A stretch of 64,000 bases of DNA from Zunongwangia profunda SM-A87 (lineage in GTDB: Bacteria; Bacteroidota; Bacteroidia; Flavobacteriales; Flavobacteriaceae), in the NCBI RefSeq assembly GCF_000023465.1, contig NC_014041.1, forward strand, positions 1,075,001 to 1,139,000. The letters are read 5' to 3'. Of this stretch, positions 1-8,116 are shown in pieces. How positions within the stretch are numbered: position 1 is the stretch's first letter; every line of letters starts with the position of its first letter. The position numbers and the translations under genes were made by a program. The notes below the pieces were generated by a model that saw nothing but the letters and a program-made list of their open reading frames with translations, did not search any database and had not been told where the DNA came from.

Positions 1-180
1 GTTCCATGCCACAAGATTGTGCCATTGAGTATTCTGAACGGATTCCCCTTTTTTATTGTAGTAATAGTCATTGGTAGCGATAATCAAACGCGCTACTTTT
101 TTGGACTTGTTCAGATTGGTGATTTCGAAAGTGTTTCCCATATTTCCGATTAACTGTACTTTGTTACTTAGATTACTCAT
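1..180 (-). CDS. ssb: Single-stranded DNA-binding protein, 5' part only
   Basis: Reading the minus strand from the ATG at 178-180 gives 60 codons without a stop, running off the window start. The translation begins MSNLSNKVQLIGNMGN and continues with VARLIIATNDYYYN and NTQWHNLVAWN. This is the N-terminal half of an OB-fold single-stranded DNA-binding protein of the SSB family: the first strand binds as VQLIGN and the typical W-H-x-(L/V)-V-A-W motif is present. SSB coats single-stranded DNA in replication and repair. The C-terminal half and acidic tail lie outside the window, so it could be the housekeeping SSB or a plasmid/ICE-type paralogue. No promoter was recognised. Family assignment is strong; the exact paralogue is unknown. 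Confidence 0.85.
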   Translation of the reverse strand, partial: MSNLSNKVQLIGNMGNTFEITNLNKSKKVARLIIATNDYYYNKKGESVQNTQWHNLVAWN

Positions 181-303
181 AATTAAAAGTTTTAAAGATT
201 ACTAATGCCCCTTATTAGAAATAGAATGGATTGTAAATTTTAAGGGTTGTTTGTTTGCCTCTTACTTGCGTAGCACACTAAAACAAGGAAGTTCTGTCAA
301 GAC

Positions 304-387
304 TTTTCAGGATAAATCAGTATTGCCTGCGACGTCGTAAAATCCATAAGATTTTTAAGGAAGTAGAAACCTTATTTATCCTGAAAA
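304..387. repeat. 14-bp perfect inverted repeat, possible structured RNA or hairpin
   Basis: The arm TTTTCAGGATAAAT (304-317) is exactly complementary to ATTTATCCTGAAAA (374-387), with a 56-base interior. The interior contains the palindrome CGACGTCG and a smaller AAATC/GATTT pair. It may be the fold of a leader RNA of the divergent SSB-like gene or the relic of a small mobile repeat; no family is recognised. Confidence 0.4.
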
Positions 388-516
388 CTGGAGGCCTGGC
401 CTTGAGGGGTTTTCTATAGTCTTAAGAATTATTTCCACTGCCTTTTTCGCAGGGAGCGTACCTGCAGTTAAGCGATCGTAGAAACAGGGATGGATTAGGA
501 TTCGTTAGTCTATACC

Positions 517-557
517 TGTTTTTTGCTGTCCCAAAAAACAATAGCAGGCTTTTTTTA
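517..557 (+). terminator. Hairpin followed by T-run
   Basis: TGTTTTTTG (517-525) pairs perfectly with CAAAAAACA (532-540) around a 6-base loop, and a run of seven T lies a few bases downstream. It resembles an intrinsic terminator on the plus strand, although no plus-strand gene ends just before it. It may end a short non-coding transcript or be coincidental. Confidence 0.25.
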
Positions 558-1277
558 TTATAAACCCCTTGAAATGATTAAGACAAAATTTTAATTTTTA
601 AGGAGTACCGTGTATAAGCCCAAGAAGCTTATACCGGGAATACTGTTAAGAAAATGAAAGTTTTGTTTATCCATTTTTTTGTATTCCCTAATAAATTCAA
701 AACATAAGTAAAGTAGAATACTATTTATTGTAGGTAATTATATAAAGATGGAGTATCCCATTACAATAGGAGTAAAGCAGTAAATAAAGAAATAGTTATT
801 GTAATCGTAGTAATCTTACGTACGTATAATACAATAGTTTATAAGAATTAAAAAACTAATAAAAAGACGTTAAGATCTTAATCAAGTTTAGATTTTTAAA
901 AGACTGTGAAAAATTGTCAAGCTATAAAAAATAATAATTTTATATTTTACCGTTAGTTTTATGGAGAGTAATTTTAAAAGTTTTATTTTGCGACTCTATT
1001 ATAATAAAAAGAAGACGGGAGGGAAAAGCTTACCCTACTAAACTCATCCCTCCCTTAACTTAGAATTTGCAGGCAATATTACTATTCTTTTTGAATATTT
1101 TCCGTATACAAAACCTTATTAAAAGTAAGGGTTTGTTGTTTTTTACATGCTAAGCCTTACTATTAGTATGGTTGTAGAGTACTCTAAACTCCGTTTTCAA
1201 ATCTAAATTTGCCGAAGTAGTAATTGTTAAATTTAGTTAGTTAGTAAAAGCAGCTTTGTTGCACGAGTAAAAGAAGG

Positions 1278-2015
1278 ATGTTTAGGTATATTGTTATTAG
1301 CAATGAAATGGAAACTGTACGTCAGGTTACTTACCAATTAAGTAACTTTCCAGATTTTATATGCTTAAACATTACTTCTAACTTTGATGAAGCTTCTAAC
1401 GTAATTCTAAAAGAAAGCCCCGATCTTATTTTTCTGGATCTCGATATGAGACTCCCTGAAATGGGATGCTTTGAGTTTGTGAATCAGCTCTTTCAATACA
1501 CCGAACATCTTCCCAATTTCGTAGGACTGTCAGAAAGTAAAGAAATGGCGTACCTCACCATTAAAAATGATTTTGTGGATTATGTCTTGAAGCCAGTCAG
1601 CGAATTCGAAATGCGAAAATGTATGCTGCGCTTTAAAAAAAAGGCGAGTAAACAAGTCAATAGATTATGTCTTAAGAATAATTCAGATTACCACTATATT
1701 GATATCGATGATATTCTGTACTTACAGGCAGATAACAATACCACCGATATTTTCTTAAATACCGGAAATAAAATTGCCGCCTTCGAAACCCTTAAAAAGT
1801 TTCAGGAAAAATTACCTAAATTCTTTATTCGTATACATAACAGTTATATCGTTAATTCACAACAGATTAATCGAATTAACTTTGGGAAGTCTAAGATTAG
1901 CCTTCACGCTAATTTTGAAACCGTTAACCTTCCATTCTCCAGAAAATATAAAGATTCTGTAAAATTTTTTAATGATCATATGATTTCCGTACAGTTTGCC
2001 ACTATCCTTAATTAG
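1278..2015 (+). CDS. LytTR-type response regulator
   Basis: The 245-residue protein has an N-terminal receiver-like domain (about 1-120) and a C-terminal LytTR DNA-binding domain (about 140-235), the AlgR/LytR-type transcription factor layout. The receiver shows the probable phosphoacceptor Asp54 in IFLDLDMRLPEM and the conserved lysine in VDYVLKPV. The usual acidic pair near residues 8-10 is replaced by Ser-Asn-Glu, so metal binding and phosphorylation may be weakened. The LytTR part carries YIDIDDILYLQADNN and FIRIHNSYIVN, both typical. No LytS-type kinase is adjacent; the nearest kinase, at 2402, has its own regulator. ATG start with no upstream in-frame alternative that looks better. Targets are unknown. 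Confidence 0.88.
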   Translation: MFRYIVISNEMETVRQVTYQLSNFPDFICLNITSNFDEASNVILKESPDLIFLDLDMRLPEMGCFEFVNQLFQYTEHLPNFVGLSESKEMAYLTIKNDFVDYVLKPVSEFEMRKCMLRFKKKASKQVNRLCLKNNSDYHYIDIDDILYLQADNNTTDIFLNTGNKIAAFETLKKFQEKLPKFFIRIHNSYIVNSQQINRINFGKSKISLHANFETVNLPFSRKYKDSVKFFNDHMISVQFATILN

Positions 2016-2045
2016 GTTAGTTACCCGCTAAATTAGGTTAGTTAC
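2010..2045. repeat. 15-bp direct repeat, two copies
   Basis: AATTAGGTTAGTTAC occurs at 2010-2024 and again at 2031-2045, a 21-base period. The first copy includes the stop codon of the LytTR gene. LytTR regulators bind paired direct repeats with roughly this spacing, so it could be a binding site, but its position at the 3' end makes a simple tandem duplication equally likely. Confidence 0.45.
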
Positions 2046-2080
2046 TACGCCTATGATGTCAATCACTATACAAGGCCTTT

Positions 2081-2103
2081 AAAGTCTGATTTAAGACTTT
2101 TTA
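2081..2103 (+). terminator. Probable intrinsic terminator after the LytTR gene
   Basis: AAAGTCT (2081-2087) and AGACTTT (2094-2100) form a perfect stem with a six-base loop, followed by TTT. It lies 65 bases after the LytTR stop and before the small lipoprotein gene, so the two are probably separate transcription units. Confidence 0.45.
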
Positions 2104-2147
2104 GATGATAGTTTTGGTTTTTATTAACAATAAAAATCATAACTCTT

Positions 2148-2366
2148 ATGCTTAAAAATTATGTATCCCTAATGCTTCTTCTACTCTTAATTCAGTCTTG
2201 TACCCCAGATAATATGATAGAAGAAGTGGAAATGAATAATCAAAATAAAGTGAATTTAGAAGATCTTAATTTAAGAGAATTTGCCGATACTGAAAATGAT
2301 ACTATTTCCAGTACTCCAGAAGATAGTGAAGGAGGAGAAGAACTTCCTGATGATGGAAGAGATTAG
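2148..2366 (+). CDS. Small acidic lipoprotein
   Basis: The 72-residue product starts with a short charged N-terminus and a leucine-rich segment ending in the lipobox LIQSC, cleavage before Cys18. The mature part of about 55 residues is strongly acidic (repeated Glu/Asp, ending EELPDDGRD) with no recognisable domain. It lies 35 bases upstream of the TPR sensor kinase gene on the same strand, so the two are likely co-transcribed. It may be a periplasmic partner of the sensor, but this is inference from position only. Small size and biased composition leave some doubt, though the clean signal and lipobox argue that it is a real gene. Confidence 0.65.
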   Translation: MLKNYVSLMLLLLLIQSCTPDNMIEEVEMNNQNKVNLEDLNLREFADTENDTISSTPEDSEGGEELPDDGRD

Positions 2367-2401
2367 TAGCTTATTTTAAGAATTTGATTAAATTAGCCAG
2401 T

Positions 2402-4399
2402 ATGAAAAATGGGCTAATTTTATTTTTATTATGTTTGATTTTATTCGCCTGTCAAGAGAACAACAACATAGATGAAGAAAAAGAACGTGTTGAAACCTTA
2501 AAAAATAAAATTGTTTCTCTTTCAGATTCTGAACTAATTGATCAAGAATGGGATAAAATTATAGTAGATTCCATACGAGTAAATTTAGCCTCTGAATTAA
2601 GTAAGTACTTTAGAAAGGCTGGGGATTCTTCAAATTTTTATAAATGGAATGCGAGATTTTATAAAGCCTCTTCTTTACAAGGTAATACGATTCACACCGG
2701 GGATGCGTACTGGGATAAGGCAAGTTTTAACTCAGCTCGTAGCAAATTAGATAGTGCTTACTATTATTTTGGGAAGGGTCTAGAGATTTATAATGAATTA
2801 GATATTGAATCGAGAAAAGCATCAATGCTATATGGTTTAGCGTCCGTTCAATTAGAACTTAAGAATTATCTAGGTTCTGAAGTCCTTGCAATCGAAAATT
2901 TAAAGCTGGCCGAGAGTTTAGAGGATTTAAGCAGGATATATAAATGCTATAACTTGCTGGGAATTATCCACAATAATTTAAAAAACTATGATACTGCACT
3001 TGATTATCATAGTAAAGCATTAGACGTAGCAAGAGAACTTTCCAATGATTATTTTATCATTTTATCCAAAAATAATATAGCCTACCTTAATCAGGAGCAC
3101 GGGTATTATGATCAAGCCATTACAGTTTCAGAGGAGGCACTAGCCTATGATGATAGTATACGCTTTAAATATCCTGCAGCTTATGCCAAATTAATTGATA
3201 ATCTTGCCTATTCTCAACTAAAAGCAGAGAGAGGAAGTTCAACTATTCTAAAGACTATGAAAGAATCTCGTAGAATTAGAGATAGTCTAAATGATATACC
3301 AGGATTAGCAGTCGGGGATATTCATATAGCAGAATATCATATTGCTCATGGTAATTTAAGAAAAGCGAAAGCAATTTTACTGGAATTAATTGAAACTACA
3401 AAAGAAAATGAAAATGCAGCAGATTTAATGACCGCTCTTGAATTATTAGGAAAAGTAGATTCAGCTAATTCTCAAAAATATCTTGAAGAGCGAATCGCTA
3501 TATCCGATAGTCTAATTGATATCGAGCGAAAAACCCAAAATAAGTTTGCCCGCACTCAATATGAGACGGATAAAGTTATAGCTACTAACCAAGAATTAAC
3601 TTCAGAGAAGAAAATTATTATTCTTACTAGTAGTGTCGGATTTTTAGTAATAAGTCTTATCTACTTTATTGTAGTCCAAAAGACAAGAGTAAAAAAATTA
3701 CGATTGGAGCAGGCCCAGGACAAATCCAATGAAGAAATTTATAAGTTACTGATAGCACAACAAAATTCCTTGGAGGAAGGTAGGCGCCTGGAGAAAAATA
3801 GAATGTCTAAAGAATTGCATGATAGCGTGCTAGGAAAACTTTTTGGTATTCGATTTTTGCTTTCCAGTCTTAATAGTATGTCCGGACAGGAAACCGAACA
3901 GCAGCGAGAAAAATATCTTAAGGATTTAGAAGAAACGGAAGAAGAAATCCGTCAGATTTCGCATGACTTGCAAGATAAAAATGAAGTGTTTCAAAGTAGT
4001 TTTTATCAAATTATACGGAATTTTTTGGAGGATCAAAATAATATCTATAGTTTTAGAATTGATCTGCATATGGAAACAGGTACTGTTGATCTAAATGTAA
4101 TACCAATTTCCCATAAGATTAATATTTTCAGGATTCTTCAGGAAAGTATTTTTAATATCCAAAAGTATGCGAAAGCGACTAAGGCTTGTGTAAGGATTAC
4201 GGTTGACAGGGAGGAAAAAAATATCTTTTTAGAAGTCGAAGACAATGGGCTTGGTTTTAATGTAAAAGTTACAAAAAAAGGAATTGGACTTTCAAATATT
4301 GAAGATCGAACCAAAGAAATGGGAGGAAGCTTTAAGATAATATCACATCCATCTCGTACCCTAATTAAAGTTATTATACCTATCCAAAATGAAATCTGA
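2402..4399 (+). CDS. TPR-containing sensor histidine kinase (HisKA_3 type)
   Basis: The open frame begins at 2384, but the ATG at 2402 gives a proper lipoprotein signal (MKNGLILFLLCLILFAC), so I prefer that start. Residues about 60-380 form tetratricopeptide-like repeats, probably periplasmic. One membrane helix follows at about 404-427 (IIILTSSVGFLVISLIYFIV). The cytoplasmic half has a HisKA_3 dimerisation domain with the phosphoacceptor His473 in ELHDSVLGKL, then a GHKL ATPase with an N box (ESIFNIQKYAKA), EDNGLGFN and GIGLSNIEDR. This is the NarX/DesK-like class that pairs with LuxR-type regulators. Its last 11 bases overlap the response-regulator gene, implying translational coupling. An N-terminal lipobox on a protein with a later membrane helix is unusual but common in Bacteroidota TPR kinases. 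The ligand is unknown. Confidence 0.9.
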   Translation: MKNGLILFLLCLILFACQENNNIDEEKERVETLKNKIVSLSDSELIDQEWDKIIVDSIRVNLASELSKYFRKAGDSSNFYKWNARFYKASSLQGNTIHTGDAYWDKASFNSARSKLDSAYYYFGKGLEIYNELDIESRKASMLYGLASVQLELKNYLGSEVLAIENLKLAESLEDLSRIYKCYNLLGIIHNNLKNYDTALDYHSKALDVARELSNDYFIILSKNNIAYLNQEHGYYDQAITVSEEALAYDDSIRFKYPAAYAKLIDNLAYSQLKAERGSSTILKTMKESRRIRDSLNDIPGLAVGDIHIAEYHIAHGNLRKAKAILLELIETTKENENAADLMTALELLGKVDSANSQKYLEERIAISDSLIDIERKTQNKFARTQYETDKVIATNQELTSEKKIIILTSSVGFLVISLIYFIVVQKTRVKKLRLEQAQDKSNEEIYKLLIAQQNSLEEGRRLEKNRMSKELHDSVLGKLFGIRFLLSSLNSMSGQETEQQREKYLKDLEETEEEIRQISHDLQDKNEVFQSSFYQIIRNFLEDQNNIYSFRIDLHMETGTVDLNVIPISHKINIFRILQESIFNIQKYAKATKACVRITVDREEKNIFLEVEDNGLGFNVKVTKKGIGLSNIEDRTKEMGGSFKIISHPSRTLIKVIIPIQNEI

Positions 4400-5048
4400 A
4401 AGAATTCTAATAATTGATGATCATGCTTTAATTGTAGAAGGCTATAAGAATGTCCTTCTGCTCGACAACGAGCGATACGAAATTGATACTGCTTTTTCTT
4501 GTGAAGAAGGTTTTAGCAAACTTGAAATCGCTAGGAGTCATGGCTTTTATTATGATATTATCTGTTTAGATATGAATCTTCCAGCTTATGATGAAATGAG
4601 TATTTTATCAGGGGAAGATTTAGGTCTACTTGCCAGAAAATGGTTTCCTAAGACGAAACTTGTGGTATTGACGATGTATAATGATAATTACAGGTTATAC
4701 AATATTATGAAAAGTCTGGAACCAGAGGCCTTCCTGTTAAAAAGGGATATTTCTCCACAGGAATTCTCAACAGCAATTAGAAAGTGTACCCAGGGAGAAA
4801 TTTACTATAGTCATACAGTCAATGCAATGCTTCGTTCTACTATAACTTCAGATTTTGTTTTAGATAAGATCGATAGAAGTATTTTACACTACTTATCTAA
4901 GGGTATTTTAACTAAAGAATTACCAGAGTATATACCCATGTCCCTAGGTGGAATAGAAAAAAGAAAACGGGTGATGAAAGAAATTTTTGATATAAAAGGG
5001 GGGGACCTGGTTTTGGTTGATTTTGCAAAGAAACATGGTTTTTTATAA
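4389..5048 (+). CDS. NarL/LuxR-family response regulator
   Basis: The 219-residue protein has a receiver domain (about 1-135) with acidic pocket Asp10-Asp11, phosphoacceptor Asp61 in IICLDMNLP, the Thr switch in VVLTMYND and Lys in FLLKRD. The C-terminal ~65 residues (from about 150) form a helix-turn-helix resembling the LuxR/GerE class (LSKGILTKELPEYIPMSLGGIEKRKRVMKE, quoted here as two overlapping pieces: LSKGILTKELPEYI and MSLGGIEKRKRVMK). That output domain is divergent, with a non-canonical recognition region. It overlaps the kinase gene by 11 bases, so it is the cognate partner of that HisKA_3 kinase. The target promoter is unknown; the PULs in this window are possible but distant. No terminator was seen after it. 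Confidence 0.88.
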   Translation: MKSERILIIDDHALIVEGYKNVLLLDNERYEIDTAFSCEEGFSKLEIARSHGFYYDIICLDMNLPAYDEMSILSGEDLGLLARKWFPKTKLVVLTMYNDNYRLYNIMKSLEPEAFLLKRDISPQEFSTAIRKCTQGEIYYSHTVNAMLRSTITSDFVLDKIDRSILHYLSKGILTKELPEYIPMSLGGIEKRKRVMKEIFDIKGGDLVLVDFAKKHGFL

Positions 5049-5314
5049 AAATAGTAATAAGACAATAGGGTTTGGGGAGTTGTGGACAAATTTTCTTAAA
5101 ATTAAATAATCGTTTTTTTAATATTTTCTAACTAATAATTTATTTGTAGAGTTATAATATATTAGATTCTGTGAGAAACCTAGTAGTTACTTTATTGATT
5201 AGAATAATTAATTACTTTAATAAACTTGATCTTGTTAAAATCAATTTATGTTATAACTAAACGTTAGTTTTAACATTTTTTTTGATTATATTCGTTTAAT
5301 TGAACTATATAATT

Positions 5315-5685
5315 ATGATAAGCGCATTATTGTTACTATTTTTATGGATAACAGGTAGTTTCTATGCACAGCAAACTATTCAGGTAAAATAAACGGATTG
5401 GATTCAAGATGATTTTAAAGAAGCTGAACTGGTATTCTCAATAGAATCATCAGATGGAAATAAAATCATTGGAAGAGAATATATCAAAGGATTTGTTATT
5501 GAAAAACTTCAGGATGATATGGAATTACAATGGGAAATTATTATAATTTCACTTAATCTCCAGTTACCATCATCCGTTAAGACAAATGACAGTGTTATAC
5601 GCAAGTTGATATTTTGCATTAACATATTGAATTATAACGTGATGCTTTATATTATTTTATATCACAATATTAAATTCAGATCTTA
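5315..5685 (+). pseudogene. Secreted-protein remnant with an in-frame stop
   Basis: An ATG at 5315 starts a clean signal peptide (MISALLLLFLWITGSFYAQ) that stops after 25 codons at a TAA (5390-5392). The same frame then stays open for almost 100 codons (TDWIQDDFKEAELVFSIE and on), to a stop at 5683-5685. The continuity of frame on both sides of the stop suggests one secreted protein inactivated by a nonsense mutation. No family is recognised. It could instead be a chance open frame, but the signal peptide argues against that. Confidence 0.4.
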
Positions 5686-6187
5686 AATCAACTATTGTGT
5701 AAATACTTTTCTCTCCATTCAGTATTTCTTCTGTAATGATAAAATTTCATTCTAGCCCTCAATGCAAGTATGTCTTCACTAACCTTTAGATCTAAGATCA
5801 TTACACTACGTTTTGTGATCTTTAAGTTATTATGAATTTTATTGTATTTACAATGATGACACGGTGAGTAATGGAATCGCACTTTCCCCCACCCTGCACC
5901 GAGCTTTTGATCGTGAATTAATATATATTACTGTAGATTATAAGGTGAAGGTTTGCGCAGTCGTTAACTACATCGATTCTAAACTTTACCTTAACCCAGT
6001 TTAACAATAAGGAAATTTTTCTACCCAATAGAGAATCCTGGTTTTCTTAAATTGAGATTATAAGCTGGCATAAAGAGCATATTTTTCTAGGTTAGGCATC
6101 TAGATTACAGAATAGCAATGCTATTTAATTTTAGGTTTTATCTATAAGATTTAAATTAGCCGTTCTAAATAACCCGAATAAATTCCT
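5686..6187. other. AT-rich intergenic stretch
   Basis: About 500 bases without a supportable gene. A 64-codon minus-strand frame lies at 5688-5882, but nothing supports it. The last ~125 bases belong to the duplicated segment shared with 7517-7643. Confidence 0.5.
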
Positions 6188-6620
6188 ATGGGGCTAAACG
6201 CTTTAATTTCAATAGATCTTAGGGATAACGATAAGCACAATTGCGAAATCTTCATTGCGGAAAAGGATAATAAAGAATGGTTTCTTATGGAAGAGGTTTC
6301 CAACACCTGGGGTAACTAGTTTTAATGAGGGTGTTACCAGGGGGAAAGCCCTGGAGGTTATACAGGATGATATTAATAAGAGTAAGACTAAAGCTCAACT
6401 TGATAAATTAGCCTGGCCGTACAACTGGCCAAAGAAGATATCGTATTTGGAGAGTTTTGATAAAACTTTAAATTACTAACAGTTAATAAAGCAGCCGGAT
6501 TGTACTGTTTTCTTTGATGTAGTCAAAATCATTCTAATATAAATTGATTTCTTTCCCTTATCGATTATTAAATGCCCCATTTTTAAGGCAATTACGATAA
6601 ATCCATTTAGTAGGAAAATT
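6060..6620 (+). repeat. Diverged duplicated segment, copy A
   Basis: The block from about 6060 to 6620 aligns base by base with about 7517-8060: upstream AAGCTG-CATAAA-AGCATA, the coding remnant, and the downstream TGGTTTCTTTCC-like and TTATTAATT-like stretches. Similarity extends well beyond the coding remnant on both sides, so a whole ~550-base unit was duplicated in direct orientation around the lipoprotein gene at 6740-7285. Limits are by eye. Confidence 0.6.
6188..6460 (+). pseudogene. Broken ~90-codon gene, copy A
   Basis: Compared with its second copy at 7644-7915, this reads MGLNALISIDLRDNDKH, then EKDNKEWFLMEEVSNTW, and then breaks: one extra G after the TGG codon near 6305 shifts the frame. 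It reads on in the +1 frame as VTSFNEGVTRGKALEVIQDD until a lost A near 6405 (GATAAATT here, GATAAAATT in copy B) restores the original frame up to the TGA at 6458-6460. The two indels compensate, so the total length is unchanged. The ancestral product would be about 90 residues, soluble, without signal peptide and with a helical C-terminal half. I do not recognise the family. The fact that each copy has different lesions allows the intact sequence to be inferred. Confidence 0.6.
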
Positions 6621-6688
6621 TCTGTACACTATAGCTATAAACTACTCACTTTATGATCTTAATAGTCAAAAGCGGTTGGGGATATAAA

Positions 6689-6716
6689 AAAAGACTACTC
6701 ATTTGAGTAGTCTTTT
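6689..6716 (-). terminator. Perfect 13-bp hairpin terminator of the lipoprotein gene
   Basis: AAAAGACTACTCA and TGAGTAGTCTTTT are perfectly complementary around a 2-base loop. On the minus strand the stem is followed by a T-rich tract. It sits 24 bases after the stop of the lipoprotein gene at 6740-7285 and is its intrinsic terminator. Confidence 0.75.
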
Positions 6717-6739
6717 GAAGAAAAAATAAAAACAATTTT

Positions 6740-7285
6740 TTAATTTGACCATTGTCCACAACCATATTGTACTGAGTAATTCATGTTGTTATTTTGAATT
6801 GTAAAATTGTTGAAATCAAAATCAGGCCCCATCGAAAAAGCATTGTAAATCTCCACTTTATATTGAGCATTAATCGTCTCCCGATCTGTACATTCTTGAT
6901 TTAGAAGAAAATCAGCTCCGCTCATATCAGCCTCAGCAAAGGTTTGATTAGCTGGTAAAGTCATAGAAAAAAGTGCTGGAAGAACTTCAGTCTGACTTCC
7001 ACCCGATACTCTGTACCATTTAAATAGGAATACTATGTCATACGAATAAGGATTAGCAGCAGCAATTTGAATATCACCACTAGTACTTTTCACACCAAAA
7101 GTAGCACCGGTAAATAAGGGATTAATGGTGTTCAGAGTATAATTAGCTAGGGATTTAGTAAGGTTCTTTTCTTTCAGTTTTAATTCTGATTGCTGATTAC
7201 TTTGAAAACTTTCCTCAGGATTCTCATCTTTTGTGCAACCAACCGCAAAAATAAAAACGAGTGTGATTAGTAAAATTTTTTTCAT
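6740..7285 (-). CDS. Lipoprotein of unknown function
   Basis: The 181-residue product has a lysine start, a hydrophobic core and the lipobox FAVGC, giving a lipidated Cys at about residue 17. After a polar Gln/Glu/Lys linker, residues 50-181 look like a compact beta-rich domain (ATFGVKSTSGDIQIAAANPY, VFLFKWYRVSGG, ALFSMTLPANQTF) with two further cysteines. No family is recognised. It is the only intact gene in a stretch of pseudogenes, and lies between two diverged copies of one ~550-base segment. A strong terminator follows it. An inverted repeat TACCTT-N4-AAGGTA lies at 7345-7360, about 60 bases upstream of its start, and could be an operator. Confidence 0.75.
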   Translation of the reverse strand: MKKILLITLVFIFAVGCTKDENPEESFQSNQQSELKLKEKNLTKSLANYTLNTINPLFTGATFGVKSTSGDIQIAAANPYSYDIVFLFKWYRVSGGSQTEVLPALFSMTLPANQTFAEADMSGADFLLNQECTDRETINAQYKVEIYNAFSMGPDFDFNNFTIQNNNMNYSVQYGCGQWSN

Positions 7286-7643
7286 GATATTGTATTTAAG
7301 TTTGATTTAAAACTAATTGAAAATCTTATCTTTATAAAATAAAGTACCTTACAAAAGGTAATGTTTAAAACTACTCAATGTACTTCTTAAGAACTACTTT
7401 TGCCATCATAATTAATGATAACGAAAAAAGCCCCCCTTAATTGGATGCGTATTAATTTCGAATTTGCATGAATTATATAGTAGTCATTGACTTCAGATTA
7501 AAATTTCATGTAATGCTTAAGCTGTCATAAAAAGCATACTTTTCTTGGAAAGTCATTTAGATCATAGGATAGTTAAATTATTAATTTTGGCTTTTACCTG
7601 GGAGGTTTAATCTAGCCTTTCTAAATAACCTGAATAAACGTTT
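7286..7643. other. Intergenic stretch upstream of lipoprotein gene
   Basis: It must contain the minus-strand promoter of the lipoprotein gene. The only distinct signal is the perfect 6-4-6 inverted repeat at 7345-7360. The part from about 7517 on belongs to duplicated segment copy B. Confidence 0.4.
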
Positions 7644-8060
7644 ATGGGACTAAATGCTTTAATTTCAATCGATCTAAAGAATAATGCTAAGAAAAACTGT
7701 GAAATTTTCGTTGAGGAAATGGAAAATAAGGAATAGTTTCTTATGGAAGAGGTTTCTAATACCTGGGTGACGAGTTTTAATGAAGGAGTTAGCAGGGAGA
7801 AGCTCTGGAAGTTATACAGGGAGATATAAACGAGAGTAAAGCTAAAGCTCAAATCGATAAAATTAGCCTGGCGGTACAACTGGCCGAAGAAGATATTGTA
7901 TTTGGAGAGTTTTGATAAAACTTTAAATGACTAACATGTAAAAAAACTGCAGGATTTGTTGTATTCCTGAAATAGAAAAACCATTATATAAAAGATGGTT
8001 TCTTTCCTTTATTAATTATTAATTGACTCATTTTAAGTTAGTTGTAATAAATTAATTATT
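7517..8060 (+). repeat. Diverged duplicated segment, copy B
   Basis: Second member of the direct duplication described for 6060-6620. It includes the broken 90-codon gene plus about 125 bases upstream and 145 downstream that still align with copy A. Confidence 0.6.
7644..7915 (+). pseudogene. Broken ~90-codon gene, copy B
   Basis: Homologue of the remnant at 6188-6460. It reads MGLNALISIDLKNNAKKN and EEMENKE, then a TGG-to-TAG nonsense change, then FLMEEVSNTWVTSFNEGVSR. A single-base deletion near 7800 (GGGAGAAGCTC against GGGGAAAGCCC) shifts the frame. The C-terminal part continues in the other frame as ALEVIQGDINESKAKAQIDK and LAVQLAEEDIVFGEF to TGA at 7913-7915. These lesions differ from those in copy A, so both copies decayed independently after the duplication. 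Confidence 0.6.
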
Positions 8061-8116
8061 TTGAAGTATCCTTTAATCCAGGTTACCGCTTCCACTATGT
8101 AGGATTCGAAGCCTCC

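Larger units (their letters stand above)
181..1277. other. Long non-coding stretch with inverted repeats
   Basis: About 1.1 kb between the divergent SSB-like gene and the LytTR gene has no convincing coding frame. It holds several hairpin-forming elements: a 14-bp perfect inverted repeat at 304-317/374-387, a 9-bp pair at 517-525/532-540 followed by a T-run, and an 8-bp GGGAGGGA/TCCCTCCC pair at 1017-1024/1047-1054. The rest is AT-rich. I recognise no tRNA or riboswitch. Confidence 0.6.

Noticed and set aside
1017..1054. GGGAGGGA/TCCCTCCC hairpin as terminator
   Set aside because: No gene ends before it and no T-run follows; kept only as part of the non-coding stretch.
5688..5882. 64-codon minus-strand frame next to the secreted-protein remnant
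   Set aside because: No homology recognised, no signal or start context, and it lies in decayed sequence with other broken frames.
6255..6479. 74-codon plus-strand frame
   Set aside because: Product of a frameshift in the broken 90-codon gene; its end reads out of the ancestral frame.
7607..7879. 90-codon minus-strand frame
   Set aside because: Antisense shadow of pseudogene copy B, whose plus-strand frames align with copy A.
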